This document shows positions 1 through 8,481 of a stretch of 61,505 nt of DNA, one piece after another. The DNA comes from Marivita lacus (GTDB lineage: Bacteria > Pseudomonadota > Alphaproteobacteria > Rhodobacterales > Rhodobacteraceae), in the NCBI RefSeq assembly GCF_014637725.1, contig NZ_BMFC01000019.1, positions 1 to 61,505 of the forward strand, read 5' to 3'. The position numbers and the translations under genes are program-made. Every line of letters starts with the position of its first letter. The first letter of the stretch is position 1. Below the pieces are notes generated by a model that saw only the letters and a program-made list of their open reading frames with translations, searched no databases and was not told the DNA's origin.

Positions 1-241
1 CACCGCGCCAGGCTCAAATCCCCGCGCCACATGTCGGAATATCGACGCGTTAACCCATTGCTACCCGTCACATGTCGAACTGTCGTCGAACCAGGCGATG
101 CAACCCTCCTGTCTTAAGAAAAGGCCGACGATATTTTGACGCCATCCCATCAAAGGAGAGGCATTGCTATCCAAAGTGTTCGAAACACGTGGCCGGGAAC
201 CGCCTTTGCAGCGGACCAAAGCGGGATGCCTCAGGGCCGGG
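1..241. other. Intergenic end of window, no gene seen
   Basis: I see no coding region that I would trust here. The word CACATGTCG occurs twice as a direct repeat (28-36 and 69-77), and a TTAACCCATT string lies at 50-59; neither has a recognised function. The adjacent kdsA gene ends at 242 on the minus strand, so this stretch is the 3' flank of the kpsF-kdsB-kdsA operon. No clear hairpin with a T-run is visible. Confidence 0.5.
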
Positions 242-1060
242 TCAGCCCTTCACCACGCGGTCGATCTGGCGCATGACGGACAGAAGCCCCTCAAGCGCGT
301 CGATGGGCACCATGTTGGGGCCATCGCAGGGCGCGTTGTCCGGATCGTCATGGGTCTCGATGAAGACCGCAGCGCATCCGACGGCCACGGCAGCCCGCGC
401 CAAGGGCGGCACGAATTCGCGCTGCCCGCCCGAGCTTGTCCCCTGCCCGCCAGGCAATTGCACCGAATGGGTGGCGTCGAACACCACCGGGTAGCCGGTC
501 TGCGCCATGATCGGCAAAGACCGCATGTCCGAGACCAGCATGTTGTAGCCGAAACTCGCGCCGCGTTCGCACAGCAGGATGCGGGTGTTGCCCGTGCTGG
601 CGATCTTGGCGGCGACGTTCTCCATCTCCCAGGGGGCAAGGAACTGGCCCTTCTTGACGTTGATCGCGGCCCCGGTTTCACCCGCCGCCAGCAGCAGGTC
701 GGTCTGGCGCGAAAGAAACGCGGGGATTTGCAGCACGTCCACCGCTTGCGCCACGGGCGCGCATTGGTCGGGCCCGTGCACATCGGTCAGGACCGGCACG
801 CCGAATTCCTCGCGGATCTTCGACAGGATCGTGAGACCTTCGTCCATGCCGAGGCCACGCTTGCCGGACAGGGACGAGCGGTTGGCCTTGTCATAGCTCG
901 ACTTGAAGATCCACGGCGTGTCTGTCGCCTCGGCAGCCGCCGCGATGCGGGTGGCCATCATCCGCGCATGATCGAGGGATTCAAGTTGGCACGGGCCCGC
1001 GATAAGCGCAAAGGGAGCGGTGTTGGAGACGGATATCTCGCCGATCTGGACGGTTTTCAT
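242..1060 (-). CDS. kdsA: 3-deoxy-8-phosphooctulonate synthase (KdsA)
   Basis: Condenses phosphoenolpyruvate with arabinose 5-phosphate to Kdo 8-phosphate in the cytoplasm. The 272-residue protein has the family hallmarks: the PEP/metal region with GPCQLES at residues 22-28, then FKSSYDKANRSS, LSRQTDLL and NVKKGQFLAPWEM. The Cys at residue 24 replaces the Asn of the metal-independent E. coli enzyme, so I infer the metal-dependent class. The start ATG overlaps the kdsB stop by 4 nt (ATGA), which indicates translational coupling. It is the last gene of kpsF-kdsB-kdsA. In this setting the Kdo probably serves capsule linkage as well as or instead of LPS, because capsule export genes lie on the same replicon; that role is inference. 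Confidence 0.96.
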   Translation of the reverse strand: MKTVQIGEISVSNTAPFALIAGPCQLESLDHARMMATRIAAAAEATDTPWIFKSSYDKANRSSLSGKRGLGMDEGLTILSKIREEFGVPVLTDVHGPDQCAPVAQAVDVLQIPAFLSRQTDLLLAAGETGAAINVKKGQFLAPWEMENVAAKIASTGNTRILLCERGASFGYNMLVSDMRSLPIMAQTGYPVVFDATHSVQLPGGQGTSSGGQREFVPPLARAAVAVGCAAVFIETHDDPDNAPCDGPNMVPIDALEGLLSVMRQIDRVVKG

Positions 1061-1842
1061 GCGATCCCCTCGCGGTTCAGGACAGATTCAATGCGGTCCA
1101 CATCGACCGGGTTGTTCAGCTCCCAGAACACCCGGCCCCGGCCTTCGACCGGCACGCAGGTGATGGGCATGCCGTTTTCGAGAAAGCGCAGTTGCTCCAG
1201 CCCCTCGGCGCGTTCCAGCGGGCCTTCGGCCCATCCGGCATAGGCGCGGAGTGCTGCGGGCGTGTAGGCATAGACGCCGACATGGTGCCAGACTTGCGGA
1301 GGGTTGGCGAGGTCGCCCACGTAAGGCAGCACTTCCTTGGAGAAATAGAGCGCGGTGCGGTCGGTCCGCATGACAGCAGTCGTGCCGCCAACCCGGCCCT
1401 GCTGGCGGTCGGTGACGAAATTTGTGAGCGTCTCGGCATCGCATTTGACCACCGGCGTGGCCATCTGCGTGGTCTGATCCATGGCCCCGATCAGCGCCTC
1501 GACAAACCACGCAGGCGTCAGCGGTGCATCGCCCTGCAGGTTGATCACCACGTCCGGGTCGCGGCCCAGTTGCGCGAGGCCCTCGGCGCAGCGTTCCGAT
1601 CCGTTGCGGGCCTCTGATGTGGTCATCAACACCTCTGCCCCGAAGCCCTGCGCGGCATCAGAAATGCGGTCGTCATCGGTGAGCACATAGACCCTATCCA
1701 CGCCGGACACGGCCTGTGCCGCCTCCCAGGCGCGCTGGATCAGGGTCTTTTTCACGCCACTCGCCCCGGTCAGTTCCACCAGCGGCTTGCCGGGATAGCG
1801 GGTCGAGGCGTAGCGGGCGGGAATGAAGACGACAACACTCAT
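1057..1842 (-). CDS. kdsB: CMP-Kdo synthetase (KdsB)
   Basis: 3-deoxy-manno-octulosonate cytidylyltransferase activates Kdo with CTP to CMP-Kdo. The 261-residue protein starts with the nucleotide-binding motif PARYASTRYPGKPL (residues 8-21). It also carries the family segments NLQGDAPL, HHVGVYAYTP and ELNNPVDVDRIES. Length is normal for the family. It overlaps kpsF upstream and kdsA downstream by 4 nt each, so the three genes form one tightly coupled operon. No phosphatase gene (kdsC) is present nearby; Kdo-8-P dephosphorylation must be supplied from elsewhere, probably the chromosome. Confidence 0.96.
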   Translation of the reverse strand: MSVVVFIPARYASTRYPGKPLVELTGASGVKKTLIQRAWEAAQAVSGVDRVYVLTDDDRISDAAQGFGAEVLMTTSEARNGSERCAEGLAQLGRDPDVVINLQGDAPLTPAWFVEALIGAMDQTTQMATPVVKCDAETLTNFVTDRQQGRVGGTTAVMRTDRTALYFSKEVLPYVGDLANPPQVWHHVGVYAYTPAALRAYAGWAEGPLERAEGLEQLRFLENGMPITCVPVEGRGRVFWELNNPVDVDRIESVLNREGIA

Positions 1843-2789
1843 GCAACACCTGCGCGCAGAAGATCATGGATATGGACAAGGCCCACCAGACGGCCCTGAT
1901 CGGTCACCATCAGCGCACCGATCTTGTGGGCGTTCATCTCGGCCAGCGCCTCGGTCAGAAGCGCATCGGGGGCGATGCTGCGGGGGTTGGGGGTGGCGAC
2001 CTCTCCGGCGGAGCGGCCGGTCAGCCCGTCGAGATTGCGGCGCAAGTCGCCGTCGGTGATGACGCCGGTCAGCCTGCCGGCTTCGACCACGGCGGCCACA
2101 CCGAACCCCTTGGCGCTCATCACCACCAGCGTCTCGCCCATCGGTGTGTCCGGGGTCACCACGGGCAGCGCGTCGCCCCGGTGCATGATCGCCGAGACGC
2201 GCAGCAGCTGCGCCCCCAAAGTGCCGCCGGGATGGAAGGCGGCATAGCTTTCGCGGTCGAACCCCCGGTGCCGCATCAGCGCGACCGCCAGCGCATCGCC
2301 CAAGGCCATGGTGAGCGTGGTCGAGGTGGTGGGGGCCATGCCAATGGCACAGGCCTCCGGCGCGTCGGGCAGCTGCAACAGATGATCGGCGGCGCGGGCC
2401 AGCGTGGAGTCCGCACGTTTGGTGACAGCAATCAGCGGGATCTCGAAGCGGGTGCAATAGGCGATCATGTCAGCCAGTTCACGGGTCTCGCCCGAGTTGG
2501 AAATCAGGATCACCGCATCCGCCTTGGTGATCATGCCAAGATCGCCATGGCTTGCCTCGCCGGGATGCACGGCTTGCGCCGGTGTGCCAGTGGAGGCCAG
2601 GGTGGCGGCGATCTTGTTGGCCACATGGCCGGATTTGCCCATGCCAGAGACGATCACCCGGCCCTGAAGGGCCAGCAGCCGCGTGACCACGGCGTCGAAG
2701 TCGGCGGGCAGTTCGTCGGCCAGCCGGGTCAGGGCGGAGGACTCGATGGCCAGCACATGGCGGGCGATCTCGGAAGGGGTGTCGGTCAT
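1839..2789 (-). CDS. kpsF: Arabinose-5-phosphate isomerase (KpsF/KdsD)
   Basis: Interconverts ribulose 5-phosphate and arabinose 5-phosphate, the first step toward Kdo. The protein (316 residues from the chosen start) has an SIS sugar-isomerase domain at roughly 30-170, with VSGMGKSGHVANK, SNSGET and FHPGGTLG. Two CBS domains follow at about 203-316. I chose the ATG at 2789 because family members begin just before this point. An in-frame extension to 2882 exists, but it runs through the palindromic repeats at 2859-2874 and lacks a ribosome binding site. The gene is first in kpsF-kdsB-kdsA, the order seen in capsule loci, and overlaps kdsB by 4 nt. Confidence 0.93.
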   Translation of the reverse strand: MTDTPSEIARHVLAIESSALTRLADELPADFDAVVTRLLALQGRVIVSGMGKSGHVANKIAATLASTGTPAQAVHPGEASHGDLGMITKADAVILISNSGETRELADMIAYCTRFEIPLIAVTKRADSTLARAADHLLQLPDAPEACAIGMAPTTSTTLTMALGDALAVALMRHRGFDRESYAAFHPGGTLGAQLLRVSAIMHRGDALPVVTPDTPMGETLVVMSAKGFGVAAVVEAGRLTGVITDGDLRRNLDGLTGRSAGEVATPNPRSIAPDALLTEALAEMNAHKIGALMVTDQGRLVGLVHIHDLLRAGVA

Positions 2790-2858
2790 GGGGGCCTGCG
2801 GGTTTGCCTGAGCGCGGTGATAGCGGGTGGGCGGGTCCATGTCCAACGCGCGGGGAAA

Positions 2859-2920
2859 GGCTTTTCGAAAAGCCTCGAGCAAGGGCCTTCGAAAGCCCTT
2901 TCAAGCGGTTTCGAAACCGC
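2859..2920. repeat. Three tandem palindromes centred on TTCGAA
   Basis: Three 16-bp palindromes stand in a row: GGCTTTTCGAAAAGCC (2859-2874, perfect), GGGCCTTCGAAAGCCC (2883-2898, one mismatched pair) and GCGGTTTCGAAACCGC (2905-2920, perfect). All share the centre TTCGAA while the flanking arms differ. They lie between the glycosyltransferase ending at 2928 and kpsF, on the transcript side of kpsF. They could be processing hairpins, a transcription attenuator or an operator array; the sequence does not decide. Confidence 0.75.
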
Positions 2921-2927
2921 GTCGCCG

Positions 2928-3794
2928 TCACACCTGCCGCGCACCGCCCTGGGGAATGGCCTGTCCAGCGCCGCCCCAGATGCCCCAGCGGTCCCGCATC
3001 AGGGTAATTGCGGCCGCGTCCAGTTCCGTCCTGCCCTTTTCCGCCTCGCGGTGGCGATAGAGCGCGTCGTGCCGATCGGCTTCGGTGGTCTTGGGTTCAT
3101 ACTGGTCCGCCGCCAGCCAGATGCCGATCCCGCTCCGGGCCAGTGCCCCCGACAGCCAGACATCATCGACATGAAAGGCATCCGCCGGGATGTCGAAGGC
3201 CAGATCGTCAAAGAACTCGGGGCGCACCACCACGCCGCCATAGCCTTCGAACACATCGGCAAACCCGGCCAGCGCAATGATCCGGCGGGGCGGTTTCTGC
3301 GCCAGAGACAGCTTGCCCTGCCCGGACAGCACCTGTTTCAGACGCGCCGCCCGGTAGGCCATGTCCCGGCTGCGCGACCGGCGCTGGTGACGGGGATGGG
3401 CAAAAGCGTGGCGCGTGCCAAGCCCGGCAATGTCCCAGCCCGCCAGCGCCACGGCACGGTCGGGATAGCGGTCGGCTTCGGCCAAAAGCCCAGAGGCCCA
3501 GCCGGGGCGGTAATCGCGGTCATCGTCGCAGAAGAGCAGCCGCACATCCTGCCCCCGGTAACGCTGTGCCGCGCACAGCACCTTGGTGGCGGGGCCGTAA
3601 TCGGTCTCGCAGCGGTGGATCGTGACACCTGCAGGCACAGCGGGAAGCGTGCCGTCCCAATCGGGAAAGCGACGGTAGCTGTGCGGCAGGTAAAGCTCGA
3701 CCCCGTCGGTCCCCGCCTGCGCCACGAGCCCCTCGAGCGTTGGGCCGATCAGCCCGAAACGTGGCGGAATGGACGAAAGCGTAATCAGGGTCAT
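2928..3794 (-). CDS. Glycosyltransferase, GT-A-like, with DDD motif
   Basis: A 288-residue soluble protein, probably a sugar transferase for the surface polysaccharide. Near residues 88-92 it has FCDDDRDY, a metal/nucleotide-sugar binding acid cluster typical of GT-A folds. A second acidic segment, AFHVDDVWLSG, lies near residue 215 and resembles the acceptor/catalytic region of polysaccharide transferases. No signal peptide or membrane segment is seen. It lies 138 bp upstream of kpsF on the same strand, separated by the TTCGAA palindromes, and diverges from the gene at 3976. Donor and acceptor cannot be assigned. Confidence 0.72.
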   Translation of the reverse strand: MTLITLSSIPPRFGLIGPTLEGLVAQAGTDGVELYLPHSYRRFPDWDGTLPAVPAGVTIHRCETDYGPATKVLCAAQRYRGQDVRLLFCDDDRDYRPGWASGLLAEADRYPDRAVALAGWDIAGLGTRHAFAHPRHQRRSRSRDMAYRAARLKQVLSGQGKLSLAQKPPRRIIALAGFADVFEGYGGVVVRPEFFDDLAFDIPADAFHVDDVWLSGALARSGIGIWLAADQYEPKTTEADRHDALYRHREAEKGRTELDAAAITLMRDRWGIWGGAGQAIPQGGARQV

Positions 3795-3975
3795 GTAAAG
3801 GGCACTTCGAAACCGGGCGCGGCCTCAATAGGCGCAAGCCGGCACCAGAGCAAGCGCCCGGCGGGAATGAGGTGCCCTGTGCTGTTCCGCCGGATATTGT
3901 TTCGGTGATGGGGTTGCACCCTTCCCGCTTTCGGGCAGCACTGCGCCTCATGCAGAACAGGAAGGATGACACAGC

Positions 3976-4794
3976 ATGGATATCTGTCGCGAGACCGATC
4001 TGAAGACCGCGATCAGAGAGACGATCGTCATCAATCCCCCGCACCTGACGGCCCGCCGCGCCGCGTCGCAAACCCTCTGCGAGACGCTTGGCCTGAACCG
4101 GGTGCGGTTTTCCGAGGGCATGTCCGGCCTGCCGCACCAGATTGCCTGCACGCTTGCACATCGCAAGGCGATGAACGCGATCACGGAATTTCCGGGTCTG
4201 ATTCTGGAGGATGATCTGGACCTGATCGGCGACCGGGCCCTGCTGCCGCCGCTGCCTGCGGATGCCGATATCGTCTATTTGTCCGTGACGCCCTTTGGAT
4301 GCTTGCCTTGGACATATGACAATCTGGCGCTGGCCCGGCATCGGGCGATCCACGGTTTGACCCTGTCCTCGATCCACGACACGGACTGGTTGAGACTGCA
4401 TTCCATGTCCGGCGGGCAGGCGATCCTTTACGTGACCGAAAAGGGGCTGGAGGCGTGGAAAGCCGCCACTCTTCAGGCCCGCCGCTTTGGCGGCCCGTTT
4501 GACGTGTTCACGGCCTATGCGATGAAAGACGTCGCTGTCTATGCGCCGCACCACCCGGTGTTTTGTGAAAGCGAGGCGCTGCAGCATGAGGCCTTGCGAC
4601 AGAACGAGACATTGTTGCAACAACGTCTGGGGTACACTCGAACGCCCTTGCAGCCCTTTGCTGCAGGTCACCGGACCGTCGTGCACTTCAGGCATCGGAA
4701 AATCACGGTAGAGGCTGTCGAGGTGAAGGAGAACACGCTGCAATGGGCGGTTGTTGACGTTGCATCACCCGATCATCCCGAGCCCGCTTCATGA
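3976..4794 (+). CDS. GT25-like glycosyltransferase
   Basis: A 272-residue protein resembling the LPS/GT25 family. The segment CTLAHRKAMNAI is followed by GLILEDDLDLIGD, the pattern of a conserved H-K helix and an E-D-D metal site found in that family. It has no transmembrane segment. The start at 3976 is preceded by AGGAAGGA about 10 nt upstream. It stands alone on the plus strand, divergent from the gene at 2928-3794 and about 130 bp before gmd. Acceptor and sugar are unknown; assignment as a polysaccharide glycosyltransferase rests on motif and context. Confidence 0.62.
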   Translation: MDICRETDLKTAIRETIVINPPHLTARRAASQTLCETLGLNRVRFSEGMSGLPHQIACTLAHRKAMNAITEFPGLILEDDLDLIGDRALLPPLPADADIVYLSVTPFGCLPWTYDNLALARHRAIHGLTLSSIHDTDWLRLHSMSGGQAILYVTEKGLEAWKAATLQARRFGGPFDVFTAYAMKDVAVYAPHHPVFCESEALQHEALRQNETLLQQRLGYTRTPLQPFAAGHRTVVHFRHRKITVEAVEVKENTLQWAVVDVASPDHPEPAS

Positions 4795-4925
4795 AGCAGG
4801 ACAGCGCTTCGCTGACAAGACAGCCCCCCGGCAAGGGAAATCGTTAGCCGTGGGTTAACCTTAACCCATTCTTTACGCCTCGCCCCCGATAACGGGGTCA
4901 TGCTCCTTATGCGTGAGGCTTCGAC

Positions 4926-6014
4926 ATGATTCCCGCAGCGACCACACCGCACCTTTCCCGGATCCCCCCCTGCGCCTTTCCGCCCTCCGGCGACACGCCC
5001 CGCAAACGTGCCTTCATCACCGGGATCACCGGGCAGGACGGCGCCTACCTTGCACAGCTTCTGCTGGACAAGGGCTACGAGGTGCATGGCGGGATGCGCC
5101 GCAATGCACAGGCCGAACGGGCAAGGTTAGAGACGCTCGGGATCGCGGATCGGGTCATCCTGCATGATCTCGACCTGACCGAGATGACCAATATCTTCCG
5201 CCTGATCCGTGGTGTGCCGGTGGACGAGTTCTACAACCTCGCCGCCCAGAGCTTTGTCGGCGCGTCCTGGGAACAGCCGATCTATGCGGGCGACGTGAAC
5301 GGCATGGGGGTGGCGCGGCTTCTGGACACGCTGCGCACGCTGGCGCCTGCGACGCGCTTCTATCAGGCCTCCACCTCCGAGATGTTCGGGCTGGTGCAAG
5401 CGGTGCCGCAGGTGGAGACGACGCCGTTCTATCCGCGCTCGCCTTATGGCGTGGCCAAGGCTTACGGCCACTACATCACCGTGAATTACCGCGAGAGCTT
5501 CGGCATGCACGCCTCCTGCGGCATCCTGTTCAACCACGAAAGCCCGCTGCGCGGCGAGGAATTCGTCACCCGCAAGATCACCCGCGGGCTGGCCCGGATC
5601 GCGCGCGGAGCCAATGCGCCGATCCAGCTGGGCAACCTGAGTGCCCGGCGCGACTGGGGTTTTGCCGGCGACTATGTCGAGGGCATGTGGCGGATGCTGC
5701 AACAGGACATCCCCAGCGATTACGTGCTGGCCACCGGCGTCACCACGCCGATCCGCGATTTCGTGAGCTTTGCCGCCGAGGCGCTGGACATGCCGCTCGA
5801 CTGGCGCGGCGAGGGGGTGGAGGAAGTCGCCACCGACCGGCGCACCGGACGGCGCGTGGTCGAGGTGAACCCCGCCTTCTTCCGCCCCGCCGAGGTGGAG
5901 CTGCTGGTGGGTGATGCCAGCCGTGCCCGCACACGTCTGGGCTGGCGGCCGAGGGTCGATGTGCGCGGGCTGGCCGCAATGATGGCGCGCGCAGATTATG
6001 ACGCTGTGGCCTAG
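4926..6014 (+). CDS. gmd: GDP-mannose 4,6-dehydratase
   Basis: Converts GDP-D-mannose to GDP-4-keto-6-deoxy-D-mannose, the branch point to GDP-fucose, GDP-rhamnose and related deoxyhexoses. It is a short-chain dehydrogenase-fold protein of 362 residues, with the NADP motif GITGQDGAY at 33-41 and the catalytic Tyr174-Lys178 pair in YGVAK. Other family segments are QASTSEMFG, LFNHESPLRG and NLSARRDWGFAGDYVEG. The first 25 or so residues are an unusual Pro-rich extension. The gene overlaps the next one by 17 nt, and manC and phosphomannomutase nearby supply its substrate. No second-step enzyme (reductase or epimerase) is seen here. Confidence 0.93.
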   Translation: MIPAATTPHLSRIPPCAFPPSGDTPRKRAFITGITGQDGAYLAQLLLDKGYEVHGGMRRNAQAERARLETLGIADRVILHDLDLTEMTNIFRLIRGVPVDEFYNLAAQSFVGASWEQPIYAGDVNGMGVARLLDTLRTLAPATRFYQASTSEMFGLVQAVPQVETTPFYPRSPYGVAKAYGHYITVNYRESFGMHASCGILFNHESPLRGEEFVTRKITRGLARIARGANAPIQLGNLSARRDWGFAGDYVEGMWRMLQQDIPSDYVLATGVTTPIRDFVSFAAEALDMPLDWRGEGVEEVATDRRTGRRVVEVNPAFFRPAEVELLVGDASRARTRLGWRPRVDVRGLAAMMARADYDAVA

Positions 6015-8481
6015 GATCCTGCGGCGACTGACCGGACGGCGCGATCATCTGGACGGGGTGCAGGGCGGGCGGCTCTGCGGTTGGGCGCTGCCAAGGCCGG
6101 GGAACGGCCCGGTGCCGGTGGCGCTCTATGCCGGGACACAGCGGATCGCCGACGCCCTGGCCTGCCAGTTCCGCACCGATCTGCGGGACGCAGGACTGGC
6201 CGGAGGAGCCTGCGGGTTTTCCTTTTCAACGGGTCATATAGAGACAAACACAGGTGTTTTGCGGGTCTGTCGTCTTGATGGCAAACGCCCGGTCGAGATC
6301 GGGCAGATTCATGTGAAGGAGGCGCGCGGGGCTGAAGCCCGGCCTACGCCTCGTTCCGGACCGGGCACCCGCAGGCCGGGCTTCAGCCCGGCACGCGCGG
6401 TCTACGATCCCATGGGTCCGGGCCTTGCGGCCCTGCGCGCCCCGCCCCCGCCTGCGCAGGGCGGCATCGCCCGGCTCACCCCCCGGCAGGCGCATCTCTT
6501 CGACCCCACCGATCCGGCCACCGGCCAACTCCTGCCCGACCCGCTTTGTGCCTACATGGCCCATCTGCGCACGCGCCACCGGTTGGAGGCGCAGTTCGAT
6601 TGGGACGCGGCCCCCGAGGACGCCGCACATGTGCTGAACTGGATGCTCGCAGGCTATGCCCCGATGCGCGCGCCCCTGCGGGTGCCGTTGTCGAAACGCA
6701 TGATCCAATGGCTCAATACGCCGGTGGTCGTGCCGGGCCAGCGCACCAACCTGAGCCGTGCCACATGGGCCGCGCTCATGGGGGTGCCGCATCTGCGGCA
6801 AGGGATGGATTTCGGCAATCCCGACTGGGTGGACAGCGTGCTCTACTGGTGGGCCATCCATCAGGCCCGCGCCCTCGGGGTCGAGGATTGCCTTGTGCCG
6901 GATGCGTGTGTCACCCGACTGGCCGGGCTGCCGCTGGAACAGGAGGGACAGGATTTCCCCCTGACGCGCGCCCTGATCCGCTGGCAGGCAGAGACACCCG
7001 GTCTGGCCCGCGCCGACCCTGCCACCACGGCAGGTCAGCGGCAGATCACCCTGGCCGCAATGATCCGCGCGGCAGACCGTCCCGACACGCTGCGATACCT
7101 GCCCTGGGCCAGTATAGAGACGCTTCTCGAGGAAACGGCAGGTGGCCAGACACCGCTTGGGGCGCATCTGACCACGCTCGACGGGCACGCGCGGCTGCTG
7201 AGCCGTGCGGACTATGTCGCCTGTCTGAAAGGGCGCGGCTACGACCTCGAGGCGCGGCGCTTTATGTCCCGCACCGGCGAGGGTCACCGTTTGCACGCCG
7301 CCGCCCTGCCCGCCCCGGCGCTGCACGGCACACCACGGGCCGATGTGCAGGTGATCGGACCTGTGACCAAAGCCAGCGGTCTGGGTCAGGCGACACGCGC
7401 CTCGCTGGCAGCGCTCGCCACCACGGGGCTGAAGGTGCAGGCGGTGAATGTCACCCTCGACAACCCCGCGCCCGAGATCGACATGCCCCACACCCCGATC
7501 ACCGAGGCCCGACCCGCCCGCTTCACCCTGCTGCATCTGAACGCGGAATCCATCCCGCTGTTCTTTGCCCATGCACCCGACATCACCCAAGGCTCATATC
7601 TGGCCGCCTACATGTTCTGGGAACTGACCCGCCCTGCCGCCTGTCATGCGCTGGCGCTGCGCATGGTGGACGAGATCTGGGCCGCGTCAGACCATGGCCG
7701 CGCGATCTATGCCGATCACTTCGACGGTCCCATCCGGGTCATGGGGCTGGCGGGTGACGTGACCCCATGCACTGATCCGCTGGGCGCACGGGCGGGGTTC
7801 GTCGCCCGCACCGGCTTTGACGCGGGCAGCTTCCTCTGCATGGCCAGCTTCGACAGTTTCTCCTTCGTGCAGCGCAAGAACCCGCTGGGCCTGATCCGCG
7901 CCTTTCGCGATGCCTTCCCGCAGGGTGGTGCCCAGCTTCTGCTGAAGACCCAGAACCGCACCCGTGTGAGCGATCCGGCGCAACGCGCGGTCTGGGCCGA
8001 GATCGACGCGCTGACGACAGGGGACCCCCGGTTCGAAATCCTCGACGAGACCATGACCCGCGACGCGCTGCTGACGCTGACCGCCGGGGCGGATGCCTAC
8101 CTGTCGCTGCACCGCGCCGAAGGCTGGGGCTTCGGCATGATCGAGGCGATGGCGTTGGGCGTGCCGGTTCTGGCCACAGGCATGTCCGGCAACCTGGCCT
8201 ATTCGGATGACACCACCGCCTGGCTGGTGCCCGCCCAAGAGGTGGCCCCGGCCCCGCAGGATTACATGTTCACCCCTGAAGGTGGTCTTTGGGGCGACCC
8301 GGATCACAACGCCGCCGTGACCCTTCTGCGCCGCATGGCCGAGGCCCCGGCGCTTCGTGCACAAAAGGCGCAGGCGGCACAGGCCCGCGTGCTGCGTGCC
8401 TTCTCCCCCGAGGCCATCGGCAGGCGCTACGCAACCCGGATCGACACGGTGTTGCGGCAGGCCAAGGTGACTGCGGCATGA
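5998..8481 (+). CDS. Large GT4-type glycosyltransferase with REP-like insert
   Basis: An 827-residue protein with a C-terminal GT4 domain (about 460-820). It contains MASFDSFSFVQRKNP, a donor-binding SLHRAEGWGFGMIEAMALG (E-x7-E type) and GVPVLATGMSGN. The N-terminal 350 residues have no family I recognise. Residues around 108-132 are encoded by an inverted pair of GCCGGGC-type palindromes (6326-6392) and read as Arg/Pro/Gly-rich linker, so a repeat appears to have been taken into the gene without breaking the frame. Start codon overlaps the end of gmd by 17 nt, and the stop overlaps the sulfotransferase start (ATGA). Likely builds the mannose or deoxyhexose part of the polymer. Confidence 0.8.
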   Translation: MTLWPRILRRLTGRRDHLDGVQGGRLCGWALPRPGNGPVPVALYAGTQRIADALACQFRTDLRDAGLAGGACGFSFSTGHIETNTGVLRVCRLDGKRPVEIGQIHVKEARGAEARPTPRSGPGTRRPGFSPARAVYDPMGPGLAALRAPPPPAQGGIARLTPRQAHLFDPTDPATGQLLPDPLCAYMAHLRTRHRLEAQFDWDAAPEDAAHVLNWMLAGYAPMRAPLRVPLSKRMIQWLNTPVVVPGQRTNLSRATWAALMGVPHLRQGMDFGNPDWVDSVLYWWAIHQARALGVEDCLVPDACVTRLAGLPLEQEGQDFPLTRALIRWQAETPGLARADPATTAGQRQITLAAMIRAADRPDTLRYLPWASIETLLEETAGGQTPLGAHLTTLDGHARLLSRADYVACLKGRGYDLEARRFMSRTGEGHRLHAAALPAPALHGTPRADVQVIGPVTKASGLGQATRASLAALATTGLKVQAVNVTLDNPAPEIDMPHTPITEARPARFTLLHLNAESIPLFFAHAPDITQGSYLAAYMFWELTRPAACHALALRMVDEIWAASDHGRAIYADHFDGPIRVMGLAGDVTPCTDPLGARAGFVARTGFDAGSFLCMASFDSFSFVQRKNPLGLIRAFRDAFPQGGAQLLLKTQNRTRVSDPAQRAVWAEIDALTTGDPRFEILDETMTRDALLTLTAGADAYLSLHRAEGWGFGMIEAMALGVPVLATGMSGNLAYSDDTTAWLVPAQEVAPAPQDYMFTPEGGLWGDPDHNAAVTLLRRMAEAPALRAQKAQAAQARVLRAFSPEAIGRRYATRIDTVLRQAKVTAA
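6326..6392. repeat. Inverted REP-like palindromes inside a coding region
   Basis: Copy A (6326-6348) has GGGCTGAAGCCC followed by GGCCTACG. Copy B (6375-6392) is GCCGGGCTTCAGCCCGGC in the opposite orientation. The pair matches the repeat family seen between genes at 15349-15407 and 28219-28240. Here it lies in frame within the glycosyltransferase gene at 5998-8481 and encodes a low-complexity linker. Confidence 0.8.

Noticed and set aside
4855-4875. TTAACCTTAACCCATTCTTTA as a CtrA site before gmd
   Set aside because: TTAA-N7-TTTA deviates in the second half, and the palindrome GGGTTAA-CC-TTAACCC explains the string equally well. A similar TTAACCCATT at 50-59 is also incomplete.
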